From an uncultured Methanoregula sp. (GTDB lineage Archaea > Halobacteriota > Methanomicrobia > Methanomicrobiales > Methanospirillaceae): a DNA stretch of 64,000 nt. Numbering within the stretch: position 1 is the stretch's first letter; the number at the start of each line of letters is the position of its first letter. The notes under the pieces are model-generated. The model saw only the letters and a program-made list of their open reading frames with translations. It ran no database searches and was not told where the DNA came from. Below, in pieces: positions 1 to 7,627 of the stretch. The DNA lies in NCBI RefSeq assembly GCF_963667735.1, contig NZ_OY763919.1, positions 1,427,539 through 1,491,538 of the forward strand, given 5' to 3'. A program made the translations under genes and the position numbers.

Positions 1-638
1 ATCAGTTTCGAGAGGATCGCAAGAACGGAAGCTGCAGCCATCGGGTCCACGAGATACCCGCTCGTCTCGCCCATAAGACAGACCGCATCGATCCCGCGCC
101 TGGCCGAAAGACCGAGCATGAGCCCGGCAGCCCCGATGATCCCGCCACCGGGTTCTTCTCGGTCGAACCGGACACCGGCAGCTTCCAGTTCGGGCCGGAG
201 CTCGCTCTGATTCATCGCACCCAGCACCCGGGGTTCGTTCACCAAGTGGCCGACGCCGAACCCGCCAAGCGTGTAGATGCGTTTCACTTTCAGTTCTTCG
301 GCAATCTCGCAGTAGGCATCCGCTAGAATGTAATGTCCCTCGTTCGAGGTACTCTGGTGGTCGCCGACCAGGAAGACGAGATCTTTTCCCTCTCCCTGGT
401 ACAGGAAAAGTTCGTTTCTTGCCAGCCGCACGAGGCCGTTCTCGTCCAGGATGACCTGGGGGGGAAGATAGATCGAGTGGAGCTCGCCAATCTTCTCCGC
501 TTCGAGCACATGGATCATGTACTCGGCCACAAGTTTTCCCACCTGCCCGATACCGGGAAGGCCTTCAATGAGGATGGGATCTGTCAGTGTCTTGTCCTTG
601 AAACTGTCAAGGTACGTGACGGTGATCTCCTCAATCAT
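1..638 (-). CDS. PAC2-family protein (proteasome assembly chaperone-like), 3' end outside window
   Basis: The ATG at 638 opens a frame that runs without a stop to the window edge, so the C-terminus is missing. The visible 212 residues read as a PAC2-type domain: an early 'LIEGLPGIGQVGKLVAEYM' segment, then 'LVGDHQSTSNEGHY' and the glycine-rich 'YTLGGFGVGHL'. Archaeal PAC2 proteins resemble eukaryotic proteasome assembly chaperones 1 and 2, but their archaeal role is not well established. The start codon overlaps the end of nop10 by 8 bases, so the two are probably translationally coupled in the ribosomal/translation operon that runs leftward from L44e. Family assignment is fairly sure; function is inferred only. 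Confidence 0.8.
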   Translation of the reverse strand, partial: MIEEITVTYLDSFKDKTLTDPILIEGLPGIGQVGKLVAEYMIHVLEAEKIGELHSIYLPPQVILDENGLVRLARNELFLYQGEGKDLVFLVGDHQSTSNEGHYILADAYCEIAEELKVKRIYTLGGFGVGHLVNEPRVLGAMNQSELRPELEAAGVRFDREEPGGGIIGAAGLMLGLSARRGIDAVCLMGETSGYLVDPMAAASVLAILSKL

Positions 639-786
639 GCTTTACCATCCTCCGGTATTTCCCGTATTTGTCTTCAGGAGAGAACCGTGCCGGGTGGGCA
701 ACAGATGTCGGCCTGCCGCAGACCGGGCAGGTGAAAGAAAGAGTATAGGTATTATCTGCCGTACAGTGCCGGATTCGCCCGCTCAT
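631..786 (-). CDS. nop10: Nop10-like H/ACA ribonucleoprotein component (51 aa)
   Basis: This 51-residue frame begins at an ATG that overlaps the aIF2-alpha stop (ATGA). Nop10 binds Cbf5 in the H/ACA RNP that makes pseudouridines in rRNA. Visible family marks are the N-terminal 'RIRHC', the 'YTL' turn, the zinc knuckle 'CPVCG' and the basic tail 'PARFSPEDKYGKYRRM'. Archaeal Nop10 usually carries two cysteine pairs; here the first pair is incomplete: C8 is present but its partner position is aspartate (C-T-A-D), leaving three cysteines (8, 20, 23). The gene order aIF2-alpha, nop10, PAC2 protein is a common archaeal arrangement, which supports the call despite the short length. Confidence 0.87.
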   Translation of the reverse strand: MSGRIRHCTADNTYTLSFTCPVCGRPTSVAHPARFSPEDKYGKYRRMVKHD

Positions 787-1577
787 TGGCTCTTCCCGGA
801 CTTCGGCTTCTTGACAAGCTTGCCTTCACCGCCGGCCTTCTCGACAACGGCGATTGCGGCATTGGCTGCCTTCTCGATAGCCTTCTCGGCTTTCTTGTAA
901 TCAGGGGCGATGACCTTGATGCGGTATGTCGGCGCACCAAGGTAAAGAAGCTCAACCCCAACTCCCCCGGTCTTCTGATCGGCACCCGCCTTCTTGAGGG
1001 CGTTCTTGATGACGGTGATCCCGTCCGGCTCAGTACAGGTCAGGTGCAGGTGCCCGGTCACTTCCACCTGGGGCACTTTCACGCTCTCCTGCGCAACTTT
1101 CTGGAGAATCTCGGAGATCTTCTTGGAGAACCCGAGTTTCTTGAGTGTGGTCTCGGGCTCGACAACGATATCCTCGAAGACCGGGTAAAACGCCCCGTAC
1201 TTCTTGAAAATAACGTCCTCGATCTCCGCAGCGGATTCCCCGGTCTGTTCTGCAACGAACCCTAGCCATTTCTGGGCCTTGGATTCGTTCTTCCACTCGC
1301 GGATCTTCTCGCGGCGCTGGTGCTCGTTGACGTCCTTTAAGGAAAGGTCGATGTGGCCACGGCTCCGGTCGACATTGAGGACCTTGCAGACGATCTTCTG
1401 GCCCTCCCGGATGTGGTCACGGATATACTTGATCCAGCCCGTTGCAATTTCAGAGATGGGGATGAGCCCCTGGCGGCCACCGTACTCATCGAGTGAGACG
1501 AACGCTACGAAATCCTTGACGTTCTCGACTGTGCAGACAACCAGTTCTGCTTCCTGTGGCCACTCTCTGTCCTGCAT
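783..1577 (-). CDS. Translation initiation factor aIF2 subunit alpha
   Basis: A 264-residue protein, the alpha subunit of the heterotrimeric factor that brings initiator tRNA to the archaeal ribosome. An S1 RNA-binding domain occupies about residues 9-85 (starting 'ELVVCTVENVKDFVAFV'), followed by a helical middle and a C-terminal alpha/beta domain ending in a lysine-rich tail. I chose the ATG at 1577, giving 'MQDREWPQ', because this matches the usual N-terminus of the family and has GTGAG seven bases upstream. A GTG at 1589 overlapping the S27e stop would add four residues. It lies between S27e and Nop10 in a compact translation operon. Confidence 0.93.
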   Translation of the reverse strand: MQDREWPQEAELVVCTVENVKDFVAFVSLDEYGGRQGLIPISEIATGWIKYIRDHIREGQKIVCKVLNVDRSRGHIDLSLKDVNEHQRREKIREWKNESKAQKWLGFVAEQTGESAAEIEDVIFKKYGAFYPVFEDIVVEPETTLKKLGFSKKISEILQKVAQESVKVPQVEVTGHLHLTCTEPDGITVIKNALKKAGADQKTGGVGVELLYLGAPTYRIKVIAPDYKKAEKAIEKAANAAIAVVEKAGGEGKLVKKPKSGKSQ

Positions 1578-1585
1578 GGGAGGTC

Positions 1586-1774
1586 TCACTTGAGCTCTGA
1601 GACGATCTCAGCCTTGAAGTTGGCCTTGCCGCCGGTGGGGGTTGCAAGGTCGTGCCCGCAGACAACGCACTTGACGACCGTGCTTGCTTTCTCAAAGACG
1701 GTCTGTTCGTTCTCACAGTCAGGGCACTTTACCTTGTAGAATTTGCTCCGGTTTTCCCGAATCTGGCTTACCAT
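1586..1774 (-). CDS. rps27e: Small ribosomal subunit protein eS27 (S27e)
   Basis: A 62-residue zinc-ribbon ribosomal protein. Two CxxC knuckles are visible, 'CPDCENEQ' near residue 18 and 'CVVCGHDL' near residue 37, separated by a short beta segment as in the archaeal S27e family. The N-terminal 'SKFYKVKCPDC' stretch is also typical. The gene starts one base after the L44e stop and its TGA overlaps a possible GTG start for aIF2-alpha, so all three are very likely co-transcribed and translationally coupled. Length equals the usual archaeal size. Confidence 0.95.
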   Translation of the reverse strand: MVSQIRENRSKFYKVKCPDCENEQTVFEKASTVVKCVVCGHDLATPTGGKANFKAEIVSELK

Positions 1775-1775
1775 G

Positions 1776-2057
1776 TTATGACTCCGTCAACTCGAATTTT
1801 GCGACACGGTAACCCTTGCGCAGGTGCGCCTTTCCGCAGGTGACACAGCGGTACCGGACATTGATCTTCTTCGTCGGCTTATCGCCGCCGGGCACCTTGG
1901 AGAACTTACCCATGTTGCCTACTCTGCCCCTGCGTGCCTTCTGGCGGTCAATCCAGTGGAGGCCCGTGGTTTTGCCTTTCTTTACCTTCTCGACCTCGTG
2001 TACCTGGTGGTTCCGGCAGAAAGGACAATAGGTTGTGAATTTCGCTGGCATTTTCAT
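1776..2057 (-). CDS. rpl44e: Large ribosomal subunit protein eL42 (L44e)
   Basis: A 93-residue ribosomal protein located near the E site of the large subunit. It shows the family pattern of two distant zinc-binding pairs, 'YCPFCRNH' near residue 10 and '[12 protein letters not shown]' near residue 73, around a basic segment '[13 protein letters not shown]' rich in rRNA-contacting residues. The start is set at the ATG at 2057 because GGTGA lies seven bases upstream and because the conserved N-terminus is '[11 protein letters not shown]'; an upstream in-frame ATG would add an untypical hydrophobic extension. It is the first gene of the L44e, S27e, aIF2-alpha, Nop10, PAC2 operon. Confidence 0.95.
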   Translation of the reverse strand: MKMPAKFTTYCPFCRNHQVHEVEKVKKGKTTGLHWIDRQKARRGRVGNMGKFSKVPGGDKPTKKINVRYRCVTCGKAHLRKGYRVAKFELTES

Positions 2058-2095
2058 AAAATTTTCACCGATAATGTTGATATCAAATACCAATA

Positions 2096-2776
2096 TTATT
2101 TGCAAAGATTGATATTTAAGACTATGTTGCGCTCAGATAAGACCGCAGCATTCCGCTCAGGAAGCGTCACTATATCTCCCTTTGAGAGGGTATAAATCCT
2201 CCCATCCACGCCCATGAACGAATCCATGTCGGAAAGCACCCGGACAAGGGCGCACGGGTGGGAGATGGGTGCGTCTCCGGATTTTGGCACCGGGGTATGC
2301 GCTGCCGGTTCCTCCTCGGGAATGAACGCAGGCTCGCCCTCCTCCTCCAGGAACTCTTCGGCAACCCGGGCCTGGGGTACAGGCACTGCGCGGGGGGTTG
2401 CAGGGGCATTTTTCAGGAGGATATCCTGGCACTGTTCGATGCTTGAGGTGATCTCCTCGAACATGGCCTTCTCGACCGGGATCATGCGCTTGACCTCCTC
2501 GCGGTCGTAATAATTGCCCTCCGCATGCATGATGGTCAGCGCGATGATCTTGCGCGACCGGATGGCAAAAATATCCTGGAGCGTCTGGCGGATGGAGAGG
2601 GTCTCGTCGATGTGGGCGCGGGCATCGTCCGAGAACGGGTCCTCGAACTCGTACACTTTCTTGGTTATTGCCGAGAGTTCCGCGTGGCCTTTTTCAAAAA
2701 TGTCCGGGGCTACTGCTGTGAGTCTTCCTGTCTCCCGTTCCGAGAGCAGGATGCTGCGCAGGTCGTCGAGTTTCAT
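2096..2776 (-). CDS. GINS complex protein, Gins51-type
   Basis: A 226-residue protein resembling archaeal GINS subunits, which join MCM and GAN/Cdc45 in the replicative helicase. The N-terminal helical A domain ('[19 protein letters not shown]') and helices up to residue about 130 are followed by an acidic, proline-rich linker (about 131-170) and a small C-terminal beta B domain containing '[20 protein letters not shown]'. A-then-B order is that of Gins51 rather than Gins23. It sits directly downstream of the DNA primase small subunit gene (14-base gap), a replication pairing known in archaea. Sequence divergence in this family is high, so confidence rests on the B-domain signature and context. 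Confidence 0.82.
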   Translation of the reverse strand: MKLDDLRSILLSERETGRLTAVAPDIFEKGHAELSAITKKVYEFEDPFSDDARAHIDETLSIRQTLQDIFAIRSRKIIALTIMHAEGNYYDREEVKRMIPVEKAMFEEITSSIEQCQDILLKNAPATPRAVPVPQARVAEEFLEEEGEPAFIPEEEPAAHTPVPKSGDAPISHPCALVRVLSDMDSFMGVDGRIYTLSKGDIVTLPERNAAVLSERNIVLNINLCK

Positions 2777-2790
2777 GATAGCCCTTACTG

Positions 2791-3921
2791 TTACGCGATC
2801 TCGGCCATGCCGCGGCAGCAGAGAAATACCGCCACGGCTTCCGGTACTGTAGTGATGCCTTTTGGGAGCTCATAAGTGCTTCCGAGCATCGGCATCTTCA
2901 TGGCAAATTTCAGGTCCACCCGGATATCCCGGGTACCAAAGACCACGGCATGTTCGAGGGGCTCGAAGCCGGCAAGTTCGCGGAGTTCAAGGGGCTGGAC
3001 CCGCATCCCGCTGCCCCCGTGAAGGGATGTCGGCATCCGGATCAGCCTTTTCGTATCGGTCGTGACCGGCTCATCGGCAAGGGCTGCCCGGGAGAGGAGC
3101 CGTTTTTTGAACTCGCCGTCCGGCTGGCTGACGATGGCCTGGAGGACCCGGTTCTTGAAGAGAAGGCCGGTCGGGCGCTTCTCGATACTGCCTGCAATCT
3201 CTTCGCGGTTTTTTAAGAACGTGCCTGCCGAGTCTTTCCCGATTCCCTCAAGGGATACAAGAAACGCCATGGCTTCTTCCTCCGGCATGCTCCCGATCCA
3301 TCGGAGGGTTTCCAGGAGCGCCTCACGGTAGCGCCGGTGCCACCCGGGTCGGGGAGGATTTTTCCCCGAGAGCATGGCCGACGGATCGATCCCGATCCCG
3401 CAGATGTAATCGATCAGCTCCCGGCGCTCGGCACTGCCCCAGTTCCGGAACGCGATATCCTTGACATGGACGTGATACCCGCGGCCCCCGGAGAAGACCA
3501 GTTCGATGGTCTTAGGATCCATGCCGAACTCCTCAGTGAGCATTGCAAGGAGCTTCTGCGTCTCTTCCTTGACCCGGGCAAGCATCTGGTCATAGGGCCC
3601 GCGGACAATGTGGTCTGCGTCGAGGTCGAAGATGAGATCTGCCCCGCACCAGCCTTTCTCTGCCATGGTCCCGGCATCCGGCTTCTCGTAATAGGCAGTT
3701 GAGTAATACGTGTGTTGGGGGACGAGGTTCCGTATGTAATCGCCTAGATCATCGCGACTTTGAAATCCCACATGCCGCTTCATCCGCATGTCCGTGGATC
3801 CTGCCTGGAAGAGGACAAAACCCCATTCGCGCTGCTCAAGCGAGGACGGGGAAATGAGGACGGTCTTCCGGTAATACTCGGAAAACCGCTGGCGGAGGAA
3901 TTCGGTGGTGGCCGGGTTCAT
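2791..3921 (-). CDS. priS: DNA primase catalytic small subunit PriS
   Basis: A 376-residue archaeo-eukaryotic primase catalytic subunit, which with PriL makes primers for replication. The active-site acidic motif is seen at residues 97-104 (IFDLDADH, D99 and D101), followed by the 'SGGRGYHVHV' motif near residue 165 that contacts the nucleotide. The N-terminal 'RFSEYYRKTVL' and 'REWGFVLF' segments are also family marks. The start ATG overlaps the upstream Elp3 stop (ATGA), and GINS follows 14 bases downstream, so elp3, priS and gins probably form one transcript. PriL is not in this window. Confidence 0.95.
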   Translation of the reverse strand: MNPATTEFLRQRFSEYYRKTVLISPSSLEQREWGFVLFQAGSTDMRMKRHVGFQSRDDLGDYIRNLVPQHTYYSTAYYEKPDAGTMAEKGWCGADLIFDLDADHIVRGPYDQMLARVKEETQKLLAMLTEEFGMDPKTIELVFSGGRGYHVHVKDIAFRNWGSAERRELIDYICGIGIDPSAMLSGKNPPRPGWHRRYREALLETLRWIGSMPEEEAMAFLVSLEGIGKDSAGTFLKNREEIAGSIEKRPTGLLFKNRVLQAIVSQPDGEFKKRLLSRAALADEPVTTDTKRLIRMPTSLHGGSGMRVQPLELRELAGFEPLEHAVVFGTRDIRVDLKFAMKMPMLGSTYELPKGITTVPEAVAVFLCCRGMAEIA

Positions 3922-5495
3922 ACAAGATCCCTGATCATATAGGGCCCCCTTCGCTCATAACCCATCCGGCGGTAATAGGGGCGCACGCCTATCCCGCTCA
4001 TGATCGCAAGCCGGGTAAACCCGGCAGCAGCGGCAGTCTCTTCCGCCCGCCCGAGCAGATCCTTTCCAAAATTGCGGTGCTGCCACTCCTCGGAGTCTGC
4101 ATCTTTTCCCACCGGGACCAGGCTGCCGTACACATGGAGTTCCCGCATGAGCGCGGATCCTTCCAGTTCGGGCCGGAAGACCGACGAGGGGAAACGGAGG
4201 CGGGCAAAGCCTATCAGGGAATCCCCCGAGACGGTTGAGATGAAGTGCTCGATGCCCCCGCAGGCTTCGTACTTGAGGTCCCGCAGTTCCGTCTCCGCAA
4301 GCGAGGGGAGCCTTCCTATCTCCCGGCAGCGGATGCAGCGGCATCTTCGGCCGGTATCCCTGAGCCGGTTCTTTGCCAGCTGCCGGAAATTGGAATGCTT
4401 GGAACCGGCAACGATCAGTTTTGCCGGTATGTCCCGCTGGATCCGCTGGAGCCGGGTGTATTCCGGTATTGTTGATTTTGCGTATGCTACCAAGTCGACC
4501 AGTTCGTCCTCGTTATAGGGTGCGTAAAGTCCCTTCTTCCAGAGATCCTCGATCTCGGATCCCGGGGTGACAAGCGTCGGGTAGATCTTGAGGAAATCCG
4601 GTTTGAAGCGGGGATCGGAGAATATTGTGTCGAACATCTGCCGGTCGGATTCTATGGTGGAATGCGGGAGGTTGGGCATCATATGGAATCCGACCTTGAG
4701 CCCTGCATCGCGGAGGAGCGTGTTGGCTTCGACCGTATCGGCAACCGTGCAGCCCCGGCGATTGAAGGAGAGGATCTCGTCGTCCACGTGCTGGACGCCG
4801 AGCTCCACTTTGGTCACGCCAAGGTCAAGCATCCGTTCCACGTGCTCCCACCGGCACCAGTCCGGCCGGGTCTCGAAGGTTATGGCAACGCAGCGGATGG
4901 CGGAAGTCTCGTTTGCTGCCTCGGCTTCCGCAACCGGGATCGGTGCGGCAGCGGGAGAACCCCCCGGGTAGGTGTTCATGGACTCAATGCAGCGCGAGAC
5001 GAACTCGTGCTGGTACTCCTCCGGCCGGGCGGTCATGGTCCCGCCCATCACGATCAGCTCCACCTTGTCCACCCGGTGGCCGAGGGTCTCGAACTGTTCG
5101 AGCCGGGCATGCACCTGCCGGAACGGGTCGAAGTCATGCTCCCGCGCCCGTTTCGCTGCCGGCTCTTCCCCGGTGTAGCTCTGCGGGGAATGGAACGGGT
5201 GATCGGGACCTCCCGGGCAGGGCAGGCACTTGCCGTGCGGGCAGGGGTACGGGGAGGTCATCACCGCGACCGGGGCAACCCCCGAGAGGGTCCGGCTCGG
5301 CTTGACCAGGAGGATCTTCCGCAGTATTTCGCGATCCTCCGGTAGGGCAGCGGCTAGAATGGCCGAATTTTTCGGTACCGCTGACAGCCCGTACTTCCGG
5401 CAGATCTCGATTTTCGCCGCTGTGATGGCAGCATCACCGGGAGGCTGGGTGAGGATGCGGGAGATTATCTCCCGTAATGCCGTCGCCTCATCCAT
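3918..5495 (-). CDS. elp3: Elp3-type tRNA U34 carboxymethyltransferase (radical SAM/GNAT)
   Basis: A 525-residue enzyme that modifies wobble uridine (cm5U34) in tRNA using acetyl-CoA and S-adenosylmethionine. The radical-SAM cluster is the Elp3-type C-x4-C-x2-C at C85, C90 and C93 (PCPHGKCLPCPGG), followed by 'VELIVMGGTMTARP' and 'TFETRPDWC'. A C-terminal zinc/tRNA segment ('RRCRCIRCREIG') leads into a GNAT acetyltransferase domain from about residue 390 to the end. Archaea carry Elp3 without the other Elongator subunits. The gene's TGA overlaps the priS start. Confidence 0.95.
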   Translation of the reverse strand: MDEATALREIISRILTQPPGDAAITAAKIEICRKYGLSAVPKNSAILAAALPEDREILRKILLVKPSRTLSGVAPVAVMTSPYPCPHGKCLPCPGGPDHPFHSPQSYTGEEPAAKRAREHDFDPFRQVHARLEQFETLGHRVDKVELIVMGGTMTARPEEYQHEFVSRCIESMNTYPGGSPAAAPIPVAEAEAANETSAIRCVAITFETRPDWCRWEHVERMLDLGVTKVELGVQHVDDEILSFNRRGCTVADTVEANTLLRDAGLKVGFHMMPNLPHSTIESDRQMFDTIFSDPRFKPDFLKIYPTLVTPGSEIEDLWKKGLYAPYNEDELVDLVAYAKSTIPEYTRLQRIQRDIPAKLIVAGSKHSNFRQLAKNRLRDTGRRCRCIRCREIGRLPSLAETELRDLKYEACGGIEHFISTVSGDSLIGFARLRFPSSVFRPELEGSALMRELHVYGSLVPVGKDADSEEWQHRNFGKDLLGRAEETAAAAGFTRLAIMSGIGVRPYYRRMGYERRGPYMIRDLV

Positions 5496-5501
5496 AACAG
5501 A

Positions 5502-5768
5502 TTAATGTTCGGCTGCAACTTTGGGGGATGCAGGTTCTGAAGAATAGTTCACCACGGGCACAGAGTGGTCGTGGATATGATGGACGATCTCGTCCCCGAG
5601 GGTGAGGAGAGCATCTTTATGGGCTTTTTTGTCCTTGTGGATATGGACAGGGGAAATTTCCAGAGAATTGTATCGGTCGGTCCCGATCTCTTCGTTGGTG
5701 ACACCTTCGTAGTACTTCTTGATGTGGATCATCAGCATATGTAAATGCAGTAGCTCTTCCTTTTGCAC
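5502..5768 (-). CDS. UPF0058 family protein (88 aa)
   Basis: A small soluble protein of unknown function conserved in methanogens. The N-terminus 'VQKEELLHLHMLMIHIKKYYE' matches the UPF0058 pattern of an amphipathic helix (K-E-L-x-x-L-H-x-L), followed by a histidine-rich middle and 'DALLTLGDEIVHHIHDH'. The start is a GTG at 5768 with GGTGA four bases upstream; a longer frame that extends far upstream runs antisense through the neighbouring gene and has no support. Only 6 bases separate it from elp3, so it may lead that operon. Function cannot be read from the sequence. Confidence 0.82.
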   Translation of the reverse strand: MQKEELLHLHMLMIHIKKYYEGVTNEEIGTDRYNSLEISPVHIHKDKKAHKDALLTLGDEIVHHIHDHSVPVVNYSSEPASPKVAAEH

Positions 5769-5805
5769 ACTATCACCTTCTCTAAACTGATCCTTTTTTT
5801 TGTGG

Positions 5806-5820
5806 TGCACATATACCTTA
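5806..5820. promoter_or_regulatory. Probable shared TATA region for divergent UPF0058 and ADP-ribosylglycohydrolase genes
   Basis: The 76-base gap between the two divergent starts holds a TATA-like tract (gcacatataccttat) that reads acceptably on both strands (GGTATATGTGC on minus). Its distance suits a start site just before each gene. A T8 run and a second AT tract (TTTATAAG) lie beside it. This is inference from spacing and composition only. Confidence 0.35.
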
Positions 5821-5844
5821 TTGGTGAGATTTATAAGAGGCAAA

Positions 5845-6711
5845 ATGCGGCACGTGGGATCCTTAATTGCGCTCGCAATTGGCGATGCGTTGGGTGCGCC
5901 TTTGGAAGGATCTCTGCATACAGGGCCTTTCGTGACAGAAATGCGTCCCGGTGGGCGCCATTTCCGGAAAAAGGGGGAGGTGACCGATGACACCCTGCAG
6001 GCTATGGCAGTTGCGGAATCGCTTGGTGCATGCAGGGGCTTTGACCAAAAAGACCTTATATCGCGTCTTATTTCCGGGTACAGAAAACGCCCCGAATGGT
6101 ATGGACCGACCTCCTCCCTTTTCTTTGATCTGGTGCAATCCGGGACCCTGCCGCACCGTGCCGCATGGCTTGTCGACAAATGTCGAGGCTCAAGCCGGTC
6201 CAACGGGAGTGTGATGCGGGGTTTTCCCCTGGGCATATACTACCCGGCACCGGAAGTGTATAGTGTCAGCCTCAGTTGCTCCGCAGTCACCCATCACGAT
6301 CCGGTTGCCGGCCACTGCTCGGCTTTCCTCAACACAATGGTCAGCGACCTGGTCCGGGGCATTCCCCGGAAGACTGCGTTCCGGCATGCCTGTTCGCTCT
6401 GTAATAATAATGAAGTCCATGCAGTGCTTGGGAATTATGATAATTACCCTGTAGTACCCGGGCTGGATGCTGTGGAATGCTCCCATGCAGCCCTTTCCTG
6501 CTTTATGAATGCAAAGACGCTGGAGAATGCAATCCTTTCGGCCATCAACCTGGGCGGGGATGCTGACACTGTCGGAGCCTGCACCGGGGCTCTTGCCGGG
6601 GCATACTGGGGGCTTGATGCGATACCGGGGCGATGGTGCCGGGATCTCGAAGGATATGATGATCTGATCCGGGCAGCGGAGCGGGTGTGGCAGGTCCGGT
6701 CAGATCGTTGA
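5845..6711 (+). CDS. ADP-ribosylglycohydrolase family protein
   Basis: A 288-residue all-helical DraG-type hydrolase; family members remove ADP-ribose from proteins or hydrolyse related ADP-ribosyl compounds using two Mg ions. The metal-binding motifs are visible: 'GDALGAPLEG' at the N-terminus, 'EVTDDTLQAMA' near residue 46, and 'NLGGDADTVGACTGALAGA' near residue 235. The start is the ATG at 5845 with GAGG five bases upstream; the earlier in-frame ATG would add residues before the conserved start helix. No DraT-like ADP-ribosyltransferase or nitrogenase gene is visible in the window, so the substrate is unknown. Confidence 0.88.
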   Translation: MRHVGSLIALAIGDALGAPLEGSLHTGPFVTEMRPGGRHFRKKGEVTDDTLQAMAVAESLGACRGFDQKDLISRLISGYRKRPEWYGPTSSLFFDLVQSGTLPHRAAWLVDKCRGSSRSNGSVMRGFPLGIYYPAPEVYSVSLSCSAVTHHDPVAGHCSAFLNTMVSDLVRGIPRKTAFRHACSLCNNNEVHAVLGNYDNYPVVPGLDAVECSHAALSCFMNAKTLENAILSAINLGGDADTVGACTGALAGAYWGLDAIPGRWCRDLEGYDDLIRAAERVWQVRSDR

Positions 6712-6915
6712 GTCCTGAACGGTTTTCTCGAAAAGAGAGCTTTTTTTGATAACCGAGATCCGGTCCATCTCCTGCATTTTTCCGATGGATCGCGAAGTGA
6801 GCAGATGCCCGGAATTTTTTTCACCTCCGACCCCCCTTGATAAATTCCTCTCATTTCATTGTACTTTTATGTCGTAAAAAATAGCATTTTTCCGGAAAAA
6901 TCCGGGGCGCTTTAA

Positions 6916-7039
6916 GGGGGTCTGTGGTGAAAAAAACTGTGGAGACTGACAGCTGGTGTCCGATAAACACAATAAATTACGGTGAAGAATGTCATGTATT
7001 GGAATAATTGCCCGATCTGAAATATCCCCACAGACCCCC
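6916..7039 (+). repeat. Perfect 12-bp inverted repeat with 100-base spacer (possible structured RNA)
   Basis: GGGGGTCTGTGG at 6916-6927 is matched by its exact reverse complement at 7028-7039. It lies in the 458-base gap between the convergent genes ending at 6711 and 7170, where no convincing protein frame exists. An AT tract (acttttatg near 6863) could promote rightward transcription about 30 bases before the left arm. The arrangement suggests either a small stable RNA closed by a GC-rich stem or a bidirectional terminator. I recognise no known RNA family. Confidence 0.45.
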
Positions 7040-7169
7040 CACGTATCCGTGCAGGACCGGTGCAGTGGCTGACACCCACGCCGGGATTATGGCATGTACA
7101 ACCCGACAACCGCTTCTGCTGCAATGTCGTTTATGGGAAGACGGGTGTCCCGTTCGGAAAAAGAGGTTT

Positions 7170-7616
7170 TTACACCGGCCGGATCTCGACCAGCTTGAGC
7201 GAGCGTCCCTTCCCGCAGATATCCGAGGCATTGCCGATCACTTCCGTGACCACGTACTTCTCGCCTTCGACAACCCCTTCGGGGCGGCAGAGGGCAAAAC
7301 TCTTGCAGTCGCTCTTGTTGCAGGAGAGCTCGGGCTTGATCTTGGAGTTGACGATCGCCATGTCCGGGTTGATCAGGATCGAGATGGGGGCCTCGGTCAC
7401 TTCAACGGCCGTTGCGCCGTTCAGGTGGACTGCGCACTCGTGGTGGGTCGTGCGCACGGAGACGATTCGGTACTTCCGGCCTTTCTGGAGATTGTTGCAG
7501 GCCTTTTTGACCTTGCAGGTGTCGCATTCCGCGACCTCCCCTTCGTAAATAAACTCAACGCCCTGCTTTGCAAGCACGGTTCCCACCAGGGTAACTTTTG
7601 TCTTTGCGTCTGTCAT
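7170..7616 (-). CDS. UPF0179 family cysteine-rich protein
   Basis: A 148-residue protein of an uncharacterised archaeal family. It starts 'TKVTLVGTVLAKQGVEF' and contains clustered cysteines: 'CDTCKVKKAC' near residues 31-40, 'CNKSDCKSFALC' near residues 99-110, and a further 'DICGKG' near 135. Such spacing suggests metal or Fe-S binding, which is not proven. It lies directly downstream of egsA (11-base gap), probably in the same transcript. The cysteine pattern and length agree with the family. Confidence 0.85.
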   Translation of the reverse strand: MTDAKTKVTLVGTVLAKQGVEFIYEGEVAECDTCKVKKACNNLQKGRKYRIVSVRTTHHECAVHLNGATAVEVTEAPISILINPDMAIVNSKIKPELSCNKSDCKSFALCRPEGVVEGEKYVVTEVIGNASDICGKGRSLKLVEIRPV

Positions 7617-7627
7617 TCCCCGTCACC

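Noticed and set aside
5769..6236. N-terminal extension of the UPF0058 frame
   Set aside because: The extension runs antisense through the ADP-ribosylglycohydrolase gene; a GTG with GGTGA at 5768 gives the normal family length.
6912..7124. Small protein frames in the gap between 6711 and 7170
   Set aside because: None has a ribosome-binding site or sensible composition; the inverted repeat explains the region better.
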